From positions 1 to 35,159 of the forward strand of contig JARQZL010000033.1 in assembly GCA_029984855.1 (NCBI GenBank): DNA of 35,159 nucleotides, given 5' to 3'. Numbering within the stretch: the stretch's first letter is position 1; every line of letters starts with the position of its first letter. Source of the stretch: Archaeoglobales archaeon. Its GTDB lineage: Archaea > Halobacteriota > Archaeoglobi > Archaeoglobales > Archaeoglobaceae. The position numbers and the translations under genes are program-made. The notes under the pieces are model-generated. The model saw only the letters and a program-made list of their open reading frames with translations. It ran no database searches and had not been told where the DNA came from. Shown here piece after piece: positions 6,799 to 13,726 of the stretch.

Positions 6799-7961
6799 CT
6801 GGCACTAACTATTTTAATCACATCGTTGTGCTTGAGCTCGTAATCTTCAGCAATTCTCATCTTTCTCTTTGCGTCGAGAGCATATATAAACCCCTCGCCG
6901 ATTTCTGTATGTATCATATATGCGAGCTGTTTTGCTGTTGTTCCATTCTTCACGAGCATCGCATCCGGCAAGATATTGCCCTTGGAGTCTGTGAACTTGT
7001 TCTCATCTTCAACCGGATAAACCACAATGTAATCAAGCAGATCAAAGACGACAGTGTTTATGGCTTTCTGAACGCCTGTACCCCCATACTTCTCCATGAA
7101 TTCTCTTATCATCCCAAGTGCCTTTTTCTGCTTTTCATTGAGCTCCCTAACCACTTCAAAGTCACTGTCACCGGGAATGTATTTAATATAACCGTTCTTC
7201 GCAGCCATTCGAAGCGTGAATTCAAATGCTGCAGAAGTGGGAATTACTATTTCATCGATGGAGAGAAGCTTTTTCACAAATTCTTCTGGGGCTTTGTCTG
7301 CCTTGTTTGCGGCAATGACGGCTCCCAGTCTTCTTCTTCTCAGCTCTCCCGCAAACCTCCTGAGCTCTTCATCACCGAATTCCATAACCTCACTTCCAAC
7401 AGTTCTAAGTGCTTCTCTCACCTGCCACTCCTTAAAACCAAGACCGGCAAGCTGTTCGGTAATGTATCTGGCAGGATCTCTCTTCTCAAGATGGATTCTT
7501 CTGGCTATCCTGTCCCAGTTCCTCTTCAGAATCCCAAAAAGCCACATATCCAGCTCTCTGTAGAGAAACTCAACATCACTGCAAGGATCGTGCTCTCCAA
7601 CGCCAATCTCGTTTCCTTCCTCGTCTGTTGAACCAGAAGCGTCAATAACATGAATTACAGCTTCGCTCTGCCTGAGGTTGTCCAGAAATTCGTTTCCCAG
7701 ACCTCTCCCTCTGTGCGCTTCAGGCACGAGGCCGGCAACATCAATGAGCTTTACTGGGATGAATCTCCAGCCTTCAATGCAGTTATTGCATTCAATACCG
7801 AGTTCTCTGCATGCACACTCAACACGGACATGGGCAACACCCACGTTCGGTTCGATTGTTGTAAAGGGGTAACTGGCAATTTCAACGTCTGCAAGCGTTG
7901 CAGCCTTAAAAAAGGTTGATTTACCAGCATTCGGCTTTCCGGCGATACCTATCTCAATCAA
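6795..7961 (-). CDS. YchF/Obg-related GTPase with C-terminal TGS domain
   Basis: About 388 residues. The G1 motif GKPNAGKS is at residues 8-15, the G2/G3 region (PFTTIEPNVG, then DVAGLVPEAHRGRGLGNEFL) follows, and G4 is NKAD. NKAD predicts GTP, unlike the bacterial YchF/OLA1 ATPases that carry a divergent G4. The C-terminal 60 residues form a TGS domain (TTAKQLAYMIHTEIGEGFI ... HNDVIKIVSAR). Family members bind ribosomes or RNA. I prefer the TTG at 7961 because GGAG lies 8 bases upstream; a GTG at 7970 would sit inside that site. The gene overlaps both neighbours in the operon. Confidence 0.9.
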   Translation of the reverse strand: MIEIGIAGKPNAGKSTFFKAATLADVEIASYPFTTIEPNVGVAHVRVECACRELGIECNNCIEGWRFIPVKLIDVAGLVPEAHRGRGLGNEFLDNLRQSEAVIHVIDASGSTDEEGNEIGVGEHDPCSDVEFLYRELDMWLFGILKRNWDRIARRIHLEKRDPARYITEQLAGLGFKEWQVREALRTVGSEVMEFGDEELRRFAGELRRRRLGAVIAANKADKAPEEFVKKLLSIDEIVIPTSAAFEFTLRMAAKNGYIKYIPGDSDFEVVRELNEKQKKALGMIREFMEKYGGTGVQKAINTVVFDLLDYIVVYPVEDENKFTDSKGNILPDAMLVKNGTTAKQLAYMIHTEIGEGFIYALDAKRKMRIAEDYELKHNDVIKIVSAR

Positions 7962-8214
7962 TAATACCACTCCTCTCGTATTCCCCTCTTTCTCTCGTCC
8001 CCATTATTCCAAGTTTTTTTACATTTAAGCGAAGAAAAGAAGCATATTCAGGAGTTATTTCCCCAATCCGCTCAAAGTAATTTATCACTTCAGTTGCCTC
8101 TTCTTCTGTTCTACACACCTCGAGGTGATCGAGAACTGTGGGTATTTTACTGCCTTCAAGTTCGTGAAAGAGGTTAGGAAACATCCTCCTGAACTTTTTC
8201 CTGTTCCATTCCAT
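7954..8214 (-). CDS. Small DUF2095-like protein
   Basis: An 86-residue helical, highly charged protein that starts MEWNRKKFRRMFPNLFHELE. It resembles the archaeal DUF2095 family of unknown function, whose members open with a similar charged FP-x-L-x-x-E motif. The ATG at 8214 is preferred to one at 8220 because GGAG ends 6 bases before it. It overlaps the end of the bactofilin-like gene by 41 bp and the GTPase start by 8 bp, so it is translated as part of the operon. The family assignment is from recall of the motif and is tentative; the gene itself is well supported. Confidence 0.7.
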   Translation of the reverse strand: MEWNRKKFRRMFPNLFHELEGSKIPTVLDHLEVCRTEEEATEVINYFERIGEITPEYASFLRLNVKKLGIMGTRERGEYERSGIID

Positions 8215-9181
8215 CTGCATCTCCTTCCGGTGTTTCTTTCGTTTCCTTTACTCTTTCTACCTTTTTCACTTTCCCCGTTTCCATCTTTACCTTCTCTACC
8301 TCTTTTTCCTCATCACTTTCTTCGCTCTCTTCTGGTTCTTCTTTTCTCAGCTTCTTCAGCACTTCCGCAACATCCACCTTTGGTTTTATCAGTACTCCAG
8401 CCCTGCCTATTATCGTGCCCTCAACAGCGCATTTCTCCTCCATGTATACCCTATCAGCTTTCACATGACCAAATACCTCGCTACCATTTACTATAAACAC
8501 TGTCCTGCCTTCTATGGCCCCATGGATTCTGCTGCCGTCAACTACGATCTCCCTCCCCCTTAAACTGCCAAAGACTTCACTTCCCTCAACACTGATGTTC
8601 CTTGCTCTGATGTTGCCGAGAACCCTGCTTCCTACGATTTCGACATCGGTGTTCGTCTTTATCTGCTCAAGATTGAGAGTTGCGCCTTCAGGGATTATTA
8701 AGGGAGAGATAAACTCCTCTTCACCAAAGAGTTTTTCTGCCTCTTCCAGCCTGCCAAGACGCAGCAGTTCAAGCAGATAAAAGAAGACAAAAAGAATTAC
8801 AGGAAGCGGGTCCTGAATTGTAATCAATCCCTTTGCTTCAAAACCTTCTTTTATCCTAACGTTTCTACCTATCTCCAGATTGCCAAAGACTGTAAGTTTT
8901 CCATCAATTGATGTAAACTCACCGATATAGGCGTCGCTCTTGCTGAGCACACTGCCTTTAATGTTACTCCACGCATCCAGCCTTACCTCCTCTCCTACAA
9001 CATTCCCGTTTATGCTTGCCCTCTCTCCGGCTACAACCTTTCTCCCTATCACGCCATAACCGAGACTTGCTGAGGAGCAGATAATCACATCTCCCTCAAC
9101 AACCAGATTACCTTCTTCAAACTTCGTATTTGCAGGAATTACAAGCCTATCAAGCTGCATATCTGCACCCTTTTCTTCCAT
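8174..9181 (-). CDS. Bactofilin-like polymer-forming protein with internal hydrophobic segment
   Basis: About 335 residues. Two blocks of short beta-solenoid repeats (roughly residues 16-120 and 160-285, with periodic G-x-V/I-x-G patterns such as VEGSEVFGSLRGREIVVDGS) flank a strongly hydrophobic stretch, PLPVILFVFFYLLELL (about 125-140), followed by a charged helix. The last 65 residues are a lysine/glutamate-rich tail that is probably disordered or coiled. Bactofilins polymerise through such solenoids and can be tethered to membranes. The start is uncertain: GTG at 9193, ATG at 9181 and ATG at 9160 (with AAGGGTG upstream) are all open. It is the first gene of a five-gene operon. Confidence 0.75.
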   Translation of the reverse strand: MEEKGADMQLDRLVIPANTKFEEGNLVVEGDVIICSSASLGYGVIGRKVVAGERASINGNVVGEEVRLDAWSNIKGSVLSKSDAYIGEFTSIDGKLTVFGNLEIGRNVRIKEGFEAKGLITIQDPLPVILFVFFYLLELLRLGRLEEAEKLFGEEEFISPLIIPEGATLNLEQIKTNTDVEIVGSRVLGNIRARNISVEGSEVFGSLRGREIVVDGSRIHGAIEGRTVFIVNGSEVFGHVKADRVYMEEKCAVEGTIIGRAGVLIKPKVDVAEVLKKLRKEEPEESEESDEEKEVEKVKMETGKVKKVERVKETKETPEGDADGMEQEKVQEDVS

Positions 9182-9217
9182 CCTTCTCTGCACTCCTTTC
9201 TACAGTAGTCCTTCTTT

Positions 9218-9232
9218 CTTTAAAAGTTTGCC
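9218..9232 (-). promoter_or_regulatory. Promoter of the bactofilin-to-TPD operon
   Basis: On the minus strand this reads CGGCAAACTTTTAAAG, a BRE-like purine run followed by a TTTTAAAG TATA box centred near 9222. Transcription should begin around 9196, only a few bases before the GTG at 9193 and 15 bases before the ATG at 9181. It would serve all five genes down to 5475. The rest of the 9194-9333 spacer shows nothing else clear. Confidence 0.55.
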
Positions 9233-9333
9233 GCTATCCCTATCAAGCCCTGCTACACTGCTATACAATCCTTCACTAAAAAGAATTTCAGTGAAAAGGA
9301 TATTTGATGTTTTGATATGCAAAACATGAAAAA

Positions 9334-10566
9334 CTAAGCTCCAAACTTCTCCATTCTGTCTATCAGATCAAGAGCTATGTTCATTGCGTCTTTTCCCTGT
9401 ATCCTGCACAGCCCGCCTTTATATGCTTCAAACTCCGAGAATGCTTTAACTTCATCAGTCCTCACGCCCTCATGCACTACTGCTATGGGTACGGGATCTC
9501 CTGTGTGCTCTCTGATGGCCACTGGCGTCGAATGGTCGGCGGTGAATATCATGCAAACCTCTGAGAAGTTCAGTTCAAGGAGGGGTCTAATAGCCATATC
9601 GAGGTTTTCTATAAACTCCTTTTTACCATCAAAGTCTCCATCATGGCCAAGTTCATCAGTTGCTTTGAAGTGAAGCAGTACAAAATCGTGTGTCTTCAGG
9701 GCATTTACAGCCGCTTCAACCTTCCCCCCAAGGTTAGTGTATCTATTGCCAGTCGCCCCTTCAACCTCTATTACATCCCCGCCAACTATCCTTCCAACAC
9801 CCTTTATAAGCGTGGTTCCTGCAATAACAGCAAGCTTCATCCCGTACTTCTCTTCAAAGGATGGTACGTGAGGGCACATGCCAGCCCCCCTGAGCAGGAT
9901 TGCATTTGCCTTCAGCAACCCCTTCTTTGCCCGCTCAGCATTGAGAGGGTGTGATTCAAGGATTCGATGACTCTGCTCCATGAATGAGTTGACTATCTCA
10001 GCAGTCTTCTCTGCTTCCCTGCTGCTGTCCAAAGCTTTGCACTTTAAAACCTTTGCCCCCATCTTATGTGGATCCGTATCTCCAATCCTGTCGGAGAGGT
10101 GCTCACCTCTGAGAACAAGGGCTCCTCTGTGTCCACTTCCCCTCCTCAATATGAATTCAACATCAAGCTCCACTCCCTTAATAACTGCTTTAACAAGTTC
10201 GTCCGTATCGCTTATTCTTCCAGCCCTCCTGTCCACAACAACCTTATCAAAAATGCTTCCTTCTCCCTCAACAGTCCCGAAGTTAACTCGAAACGCCACA
10301 TCTCCCGGTTTTACGTCTATTCCTGTTCCTGCAGCTTCTATCGGACCTCTGCCGGAATAGTAACGGTGGGGATCATAGCCAAGCAGGGCTAAATGGGCGG
10401 TATCACTTCCAGGCCTTATACCCGGAGCGATTGTGTCCATAATCCCGTTAATACCAATTGCAGCAATTTTATCCATGTTCGGTTTTTTTGCAATGCTTAA
10501 CGGTGTTTTTCCATCGACCGGTCTATCGGCAAGCCCGTCAACGATTACCATCAGAATTCGCTTCAT
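9334..10566 (-). CDS. apgM: 2,3-bisphosphoglycerate-independent phosphoglycerate mutase, archaeal type
   Basis: A 410-residue enzyme of the alkaline-phosphatase superfamily that interconverts 3- and 2-phosphoglycerate in glycolysis and gluconeogenesis. The metal-binding start MVIVDGLADRP, the nucleophile region GIRPGSDTAHLALLGYDP (Ser in GSD), FKATDELGHDGD and the late metal motif FTADHSTP are all present. The length is typical for archaeal ApgM. The ATG at 10566 sits about 25 bp from the TATA box with no ribosome binding site, so a leaderless mRNA is likely. It is transcribed alone and divergently from the Lrp-type gene. Confidence 0.95.
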   Translation of the reverse strand: MKRILMVIVDGLADRPVDGKTPLSIAKKPNMDKIAAIGINGIMDTIAPGIRPGSDTAHLALLGYDPHRYYSGRGPIEAAGTGIDVKPGDVAFRVNFGTVEGEGSIFDKVVVDRRAGRISDTDELVKAVIKGVELDVEFILRRGSGHRGALVLRGEHLSDRIGDTDPHKMGAKVLKCKALDSSREAEKTAEIVNSFMEQSHRILESHPLNAERAKKGLLKANAILLRGAGMCPHVPSFEEKYGMKLAVIAGTTLIKGVGRIVGGDVIEVEGATGNRYTNLGGKVEAAVNALKTHDFVLLHFKATDELGHDGDFDGKKEFIENLDMAIRPLLELNFSEVCMIFTADHSTPVAIREHTGDPVPIAVVHEGVRTDEVKAFSEFEAYKGGLCRIQGKDAMNIALDLIDRMEKFGA

Positions 10567-10567
10567 G

Positions 10568-10582
10568 GTGTACTGTTTACAC
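10568..10582. repeat. Palindrome GTGTA-CTGTT-TACAC between apgM start and TATA box
   Basis: Five-base perfect arms around a 5-base spacer lie directly beside the apgM start codon, between it and the TATA box. A protein bound here would block RNA polymerase. The neighbouring Lrp-type regulator is an obvious candidate to bind, but nothing in the sequence proves it. Confidence 0.4.
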
Positions 10583-10586
10583 GGCG

Positions 10587-10600
10587 CTTTAAAATGTTTC
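10587..10600 (-). promoter_or_regulatory. apgM promoter
   Basis: On the minus strand GAAACATTTTAAAG places a BRE-like GAAAC before the TATA box TTTTAAAG (plus-strand 10587-10594). Its centre is 25 bp from the apgM ATG, so transcription should start on or next to the start codon. Confidence 0.65.
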
Positions 10601-10633
10601 TTTCAATGTGATCGAAAGTTGCACGCTGCAAAT

Positions 10634-10647
10634 GGAAAATTTAAATA
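10634..10647 (+). promoter_or_regulatory. Promoter of the Lrp-type regulator
   Basis: GGAAAATTTAAATA combines a BRE-like element with the TATA box TTTAAATA (10640-10647), centred 25 bp upstream of the ATG at 10668. The intervening bases hold no Shine-Dalgarno sequence, so a leaderless transcript is predicted. The apgM and lrp promoters are divergent and about 50 bp apart. Confidence 0.65.
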
Positions 10648-10667
10648 CAAGCCGCCAGAGTTCGAGT

Positions 10668-11177
10668 ATGGATGCAGTGGAGAAGAACAGAGAAAAAACA
10701 CTTGAAGTTCTCAGGATACTTGAGGACAACGCAAGACTGAGCAGTGAGGAAATATCCGAAATGACCGGCTACACAGCTCAGGAGATTGAAGAAGTTATAA
10801 AGGGTGCGGAGGAGAAGAGTATTATACTAAAGTACAAAACTCTCGTTGACTGGGAGAAAGCTGGAGAAGAGATCGTTTACGCTGTTATAGATGTGAGAGT
10901 TACCCTCACAAGGGAGAAAAGCTACGATGATATAGCCAAGAGGATAGCCAAGTTTCCGGAAGTTCACGCAGTAAGGCTTGTAAGCGGTGATTACGATTTT
11001 CAGGTTGTCGTGAAGGGAAAGAGTCTCAAGGAAGTGGCTTTCTTCGTTGCAGAAAAGATCTCAACAATTCCTGAAGTTCTCACAACTGTAACTCACTTCG
11101 TGCTGAGAAGCTACAAGGAAGAGGGTGTTTTGCTCTTCAGCGACGAGGAGGACAGGAGGCTCGCAATTGTCCCATGA
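10668..11177 (+). CDS. Lrp/AsnC-family transcriptional regulator
   Basis: A 169-residue protein with an N-terminal winged helix-turn-helix (about residues 4-58, SSEEISEMTGYTAQEIEEVI as the helix-turn-helix core) and a C-terminal RAM/ligand-binding domain (about 70-150, with VHAVRLVSGDYDFQVVVKG). The RAM domain of this family binds amino acids and drives oligomerisation. The ATG at 10668 fits the promoter position; an upstream start would lie ahead of the TATA box. The aminotransferase gene overlaps its 3' end, which suggests that the regulator senses or controls the substrate or product of that enzyme. Confidence 0.9.
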   Translation: MDAVEKNREKTLEVLRILEDNARLSSEEISEMTGYTAQEIEEVIKGAEEKSIILKYKTLVDWEKAGEEIVYAVIDVRVTLTREKSYDDIAKRIAKFPEVHAVRLVSGDYDFQVVVKGKSLKEVAFFVAEKISTIPEVLTTVTHFVLRSYKEEGVLLFSDEEDRRLAIVP

Positions 11178-12315
11178 GAGGGTTTCGAGAAGGGTTCAGG
11201 GGTTAAAGCCCTCTGGCATAAGGAGATTTTTCGAGCTGATAATCGGGAGAGATGACGTCATCAGTCTTGGCGTGGGTGAACCAGATTTTGCGGTTCCTTG
11301 GAGAATAAGGGAAGAGATAATATATGCTCTCGAGAAGGGGATGACATCCTATACATCGAATTTTGGCCTGAAAGAGTTGAGAGAGGCAATTTCAGAATAC
11401 TACAGGAAGTTCGGGGTTGAGTGCGATGCAAAAAACGTGCTCGTCACAACTGGTGTGAGTGAGGGTGTGGACATAGCTCTGAGGGCGATTCTGAATGAAG
11501 GTGATGGTGTTCTCATCCCTGAGCCGTGCTACGTGTCCTACTCACCCCTTACGTCTCTCACCGGAGGAGAGGCTGTTGCGATTCCCACTACCCCGAATTT
11601 CAGGCCAAGTTACGAGCTTATAAACGAGTATGCGAGACTTACAAAACCGAGAGCCATCGTCATCAACTACCCCAACAACCCCACAGGCGTGAGCTATTCG
11701 AAGAAGGAGCTTGAAGAGATTGCAGATGCTGCAATTGAGCACGACATGATTGTAATTTCAGATGAAATTTATGCAGAACTGAGTTACACCTTCAAGCACA
11801 TATCCATCGCATCGCTTAATGGCATGCAAGAAAGGACGATCATTCTGAACGGCTTTTCAAAGGCATTCGCAATGACGGGCTTGAGGATTGGTTACGCTAT
11901 TGCTCCTGCAGACATACTGGAAGGTATGCTCAAAATCCACCAGTACTGCATGCTCTGTGCCCCCGTTACGGCTCAGATTGGAGCTCTCGAAGCGCTGAGA
12001 AATGGCGAAGACGAACTCGAGAAGATGCGAGCCGAGTACATCAGGCGCAGAAACTTCTTCGTAAAAAGGATCAGAAAGGTGCTCGACATTAAAATGCCAG
12101 ACGGGGCATTTTACGCATTTCCAAGTATCAAATCAGCAGGACTGAGCAGCGAAGAGTTTGCAGAAAGGCTGCTGTTCGAGAAAAATGTTGCAGTCGTTCC
12201 GGGAAACGCATTCGGGGAGTGCGGAGAAGGATATATCAGGTGTGCGTATGCAGTAGATATGGAGAAGCTGAGGGATGCAGCAGACAGGATCGTGGAGTTC
12301 GTTGAGGGGCTTTGA
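11167..12315 (+). CDS. PLP-dependent class I aminotransferase (aspartate/aromatic type)
   Basis: A 382-residue fold-type I aminotransferase. Visible motifs are LGVGEPDF near the N-terminus, NYPNNPTG (substrate/PLP-contacting Asn), SDEIYAELSY (Asp and Tyr that contact the cofactor) and SKAFAMTGLRIGY with the PLP-binding Lys at about residue 232. The C-terminal Arg that binds the carboxylate is in GYIRCAYA. The start is TTG at 11167, seven bases after AGGAGG; it overlaps the regulator's stop by 11 bp. Substrate preference cannot be read from the sequence. Coupling to the Lrp-type gene points to amino-acid metabolism under that regulator. Confidence 0.92.
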   Translation: MSHERVSRRVQGLKPSGIRRFFELIIGRDDVISLGVGEPDFAVPWRIREEIIYALEKGMTSYTSNFGLKELREAISEYYRKFGVECDAKNVLVTTGVSEGVDIALRAILNEGDGVLIPEPCYVSYSPLTSLTGGEAVAIPTTPNFRPSYELINEYARLTKPRAIVINYPNNPTGVSYSKKELEEIADAAIEHDMIVISDEIYAELSYTFKHISIASLNGMQERTIILNGFSKAFAMTGLRIGYAIAPADILEGMLKIHQYCMLCAPVTAQIGALEALRNGEDELEKMRAEYIRRRNFFVKRIRKVLDIKMPDGAFYAFPSIKSAGLSSEEFAERLLFEKNVAVVPGNAFGECGEGYIRCAYAVDMEKLRDAADRIVEFVEGL

Positions 12316-12449
12316 TTCTAACTTTTGCCACCTCATTCTTTACCAAATTTATAAAAATTTTTAATGTCCAGTTGGCAGTGTCAAAACAACCTATGCAGCC
12401 CGCGATAGACACAACTTGCATATAAGATTAAAATATAATTAAGATAGTT

Positions 12450-12790
12450 TTTACTTTTTACTTCCAGTGCTGTTATCCGCATTGTCTGGTTAGGGGAAAA
12501 TTTCGAAAGGTTGAAAAGCTTTACCAGCCTGTATGTCAATGTCCCCTCTACTACTTTAGCTCCTTCAGGCGGAGTGAGTTCGAATTCTCTATCGTAACAC
12601 TTCCGTTGATGACGACTGTTGAGTTCTTGACTCCATCTTCCACTTATCAGGCTTCTTGTACCAGAACTTTTGTTCTATAACGTACTTTTTACCACCAAGT
12701 TCCGTCGTCGTAACCACTATTCCTTTCATGTCCTCGATTTTCTCGTATTTCTTCTGCACCTGATTCATTACCTGCTCCACCTTTTCTTAA
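12450..12790 (-). pseudogene. Decayed LolA-like lipoprotein gene
   Basis: Three frames on the minus strand carry pieces of one family in the right order. Frame A (from about 12787) gives EKVEQVMNQVQKKYEKI and FWYKKPDKWKME. Frame B (12631-12550 region) gives GVKNSTVVINGSVTIE. Frame C (12580 leftward) gives EFELTPPEGAKVVE. These parallel DVIKKVEEKHKGL, FWVKGEKQK, NNGS and FFEFTPPENATV of the intact lipoprotein at 4517. The signal peptide and lipobox are missing, and so is much of the middle. At least two frame changes and a deletion are needed. A short frame (12874-12689) with its own AAAGGAGAT site runs into the remnant and may be another fragment. Confidence 0.65.
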
Positions 12791-12966
12791 CAGATCTGAA
12801 AGTATAGCAATGTAAATCTTCAAGCTAAATGCTTCTTTCCCTAATTTTATTACATCCTCTATTATCGATCTCATAGTCTTTAGATCTCCTTTAATCCTTT
12901 AAACAACTCGTTAACTTTTCAACATCACTGAAACTTTTCACCGTTTTCTTTCATATCACAAGCCTG

Positions 12967-12986
12967 CTCGTGTATGTGTGCACGAG
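12967..12986 (-). terminator. Hairpin downstream of trmO
   Basis: CTCGTG (12967-12972) and CACGAG (12981-12986) form a perfect 6-bp stem with an 8-nt loop, about 20 bp beyond the trmO stop. No T-run follows on the minus strand, so terminator function is uncertain. It may instead stabilise the mRNA end. Confidence 0.3.
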
Positions 12987-13004
12987 TACACAAATCTTGC
13001 CGAG

Positions 13005-13481
13005 TCAAAATCTACCGTCAGACACCGTCCTCCTCGCCTCGCGCACCCTCTTTTCAAGCCAGCCAGCCCTTGCATCGCTATGGCAGTCGAATTCAGGAAC
13101 GTAAGGCTTGATATCGAGCAGAGGAGTGCCGTCAACGATGTCAACGTCCAGAATGCGCAGTATGTTACCATCCACCTCTTTCAACCTCACAATCGACAGG
13201 CCTACAGGGTTCGGTCTCCTTGGTGCCCTCGTCGCGAACACTCCACGAAGTCTGTCATCGAGGAACGGCCTGACAAGAAGACTGTATCCCTCAGAGAGGT
13301 GAAGGTGGTAGATGAGGAAGATGTGGGAGAAGCCCTCGATGTCCTTCAAACCCTCAGTATACCTGGAAAAGAGCTCAATATATCCTTCCACATCCCTCGC
13401 AAAAGCCGGCTGAATCGGCACACCCTCCTTCGACCTGAAGGGAGAATGAATGATGCCTACAGGTTTGTAAACAATCTGCAT
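13005..13481 (-). CDS. trmO: TrmO/TsaA-family tRNA N6-methyltransferase (UPF0066)
   Basis: A 158-residue beta-barrel SAM-dependent enzyme family. In bacteria TrmO methylates N6 of the t6A37 base in tRNA-Thr(GGU). The family hallmarks are the start VYKPVGIIHSPF, DIEGFSHIFLIYHLH, the highly conserved FATRAPRRPNPVGLSIVRL and LDVDIVDGTPLLDIKPYVPEFD. The ATG at 13481 is supported by the TATA box 25 bp upstream and matches the usual N-terminus. It stands alone, apparently with a leaderless mRNA. The family is certain; the exact tRNA substrate in archaea is inferred. Confidence 0.9.
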   Translation of the reverse strand: MQIVYKPVGIIHSPFRSKEGVPIQPAFARDVEGYIELFSRYTEGLKDIEGFSHIFLIYHLHLSEGYSLLVRPFLDDRLRGVFATRAPRRPNPVGLSIVRLKEVDGNILRILDVDIVDGTPLLDIKPYVPEFDCHSDARAGWLEKRVREARRTVSDGRF

Positions 13482-13501
13482 GGCAAAAGTTTGTCGGAGT
13501 G

Positions 13502-13515
13502 TTTTAAATTCTTTT
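13502..13515 (-). promoter_or_regulatory. trmO promoter
   Basis: On the minus strand AAAAGAATTTAAAAC puts a purine-rich BRE before AATTTAAAA (plus-strand 13502-13510), centred 25 bp from the ATG at 13481. No ribosome binding site is present, so a leaderless start is predicted. Confidence 0.6.
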
Positions 13516-13576
13516 GAATATTCCGTTTGCTCTGCCAACATTTCTCTACTGTATCCGATTCAATTCTTCCACAATC

Positions 13577-13599
13577 TTGGGTAAACATCGTTTACCCAA
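13577..13599. repeat. Perfect 23-bp inverted repeat TTGGGTAAAC-ATC-GTTTACCCAA
   Basis: Two perfect 10-base arms around a 3-base centre lie between the divergent trmO and permease genes, about 75 bp upstream of trmO's TATA and 100 bp upstream of the permease TATA. The symmetry and length suit a dimeric regulator. As RNA it would make a stable hairpin, but both known promoters point away from it. Confidence 0.65.
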
Positions 13600-13691
13600 T
13601 TTCGAATGCTATAATTATAATTAGTAAGAATATTAATCCCAAAGCTGTGCTTGACTTGGTACAGGCATCCAGAGATTACAGATACACCCAA

Positions 13692-13705
13692 GATAAAATT
13701 TAATA
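13692..13705 (+). promoter_or_regulatory. Promoter of the ArsB/CitM-like permease
   Basis: GATAAAATTTAATA gives a BRE-like stretch and a TATA box TTTAATA (13699-13705) centred 25 bp before the ATG at 13727. No Shine-Dalgarno sequence is visible before the ATG, again indicating a leaderless mRNA. Confidence 0.6.
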
Positions 13706-13726
13706 CCACCGTGCCAGCAACCCACA

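Larger units (their letters stand above)
12316..13004. other. Gene-poor spacer with decayed coding remnants
   Basis: About 690 bp without an intact gene. The left 130 bp is very AT-rich and includes the near-palindromic ATAAAAATTTTTAAT around 12350. The middle holds the frameshifted lipoprotein remnant described separately. The right 130 bp holds a hairpin just beyond the trmO stop. I see no tRNA or other stable RNA in it. Confidence 0.6.

Noticed and set aside
6762-7631. Open frame opposite the YchF-type GTPase
   Set aside because: Antisense shadow with Cys-, Phe- and Ser-rich composition; the minus-strand GTPase is unmistakable.
12689-12874. 61-codon minus-strand frame with a good AAAGGAGAT site as a real gene
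   Set aside because: Its second half is the lipoprotein remnant read in the wrong frame; at best its first 30 codons are a fragment, so it is treated with the pseudogene.
13108-13302. Small plus-strand frame in the trmO region
   Set aside because: Falls entirely within trmO on the opposite strand and has no start signals.
12978-13517. Plus-strand frame opposite trmO
   Set aside because: The TrmO motifs on the minus strand are clear, and the plus-strand product has no family features.
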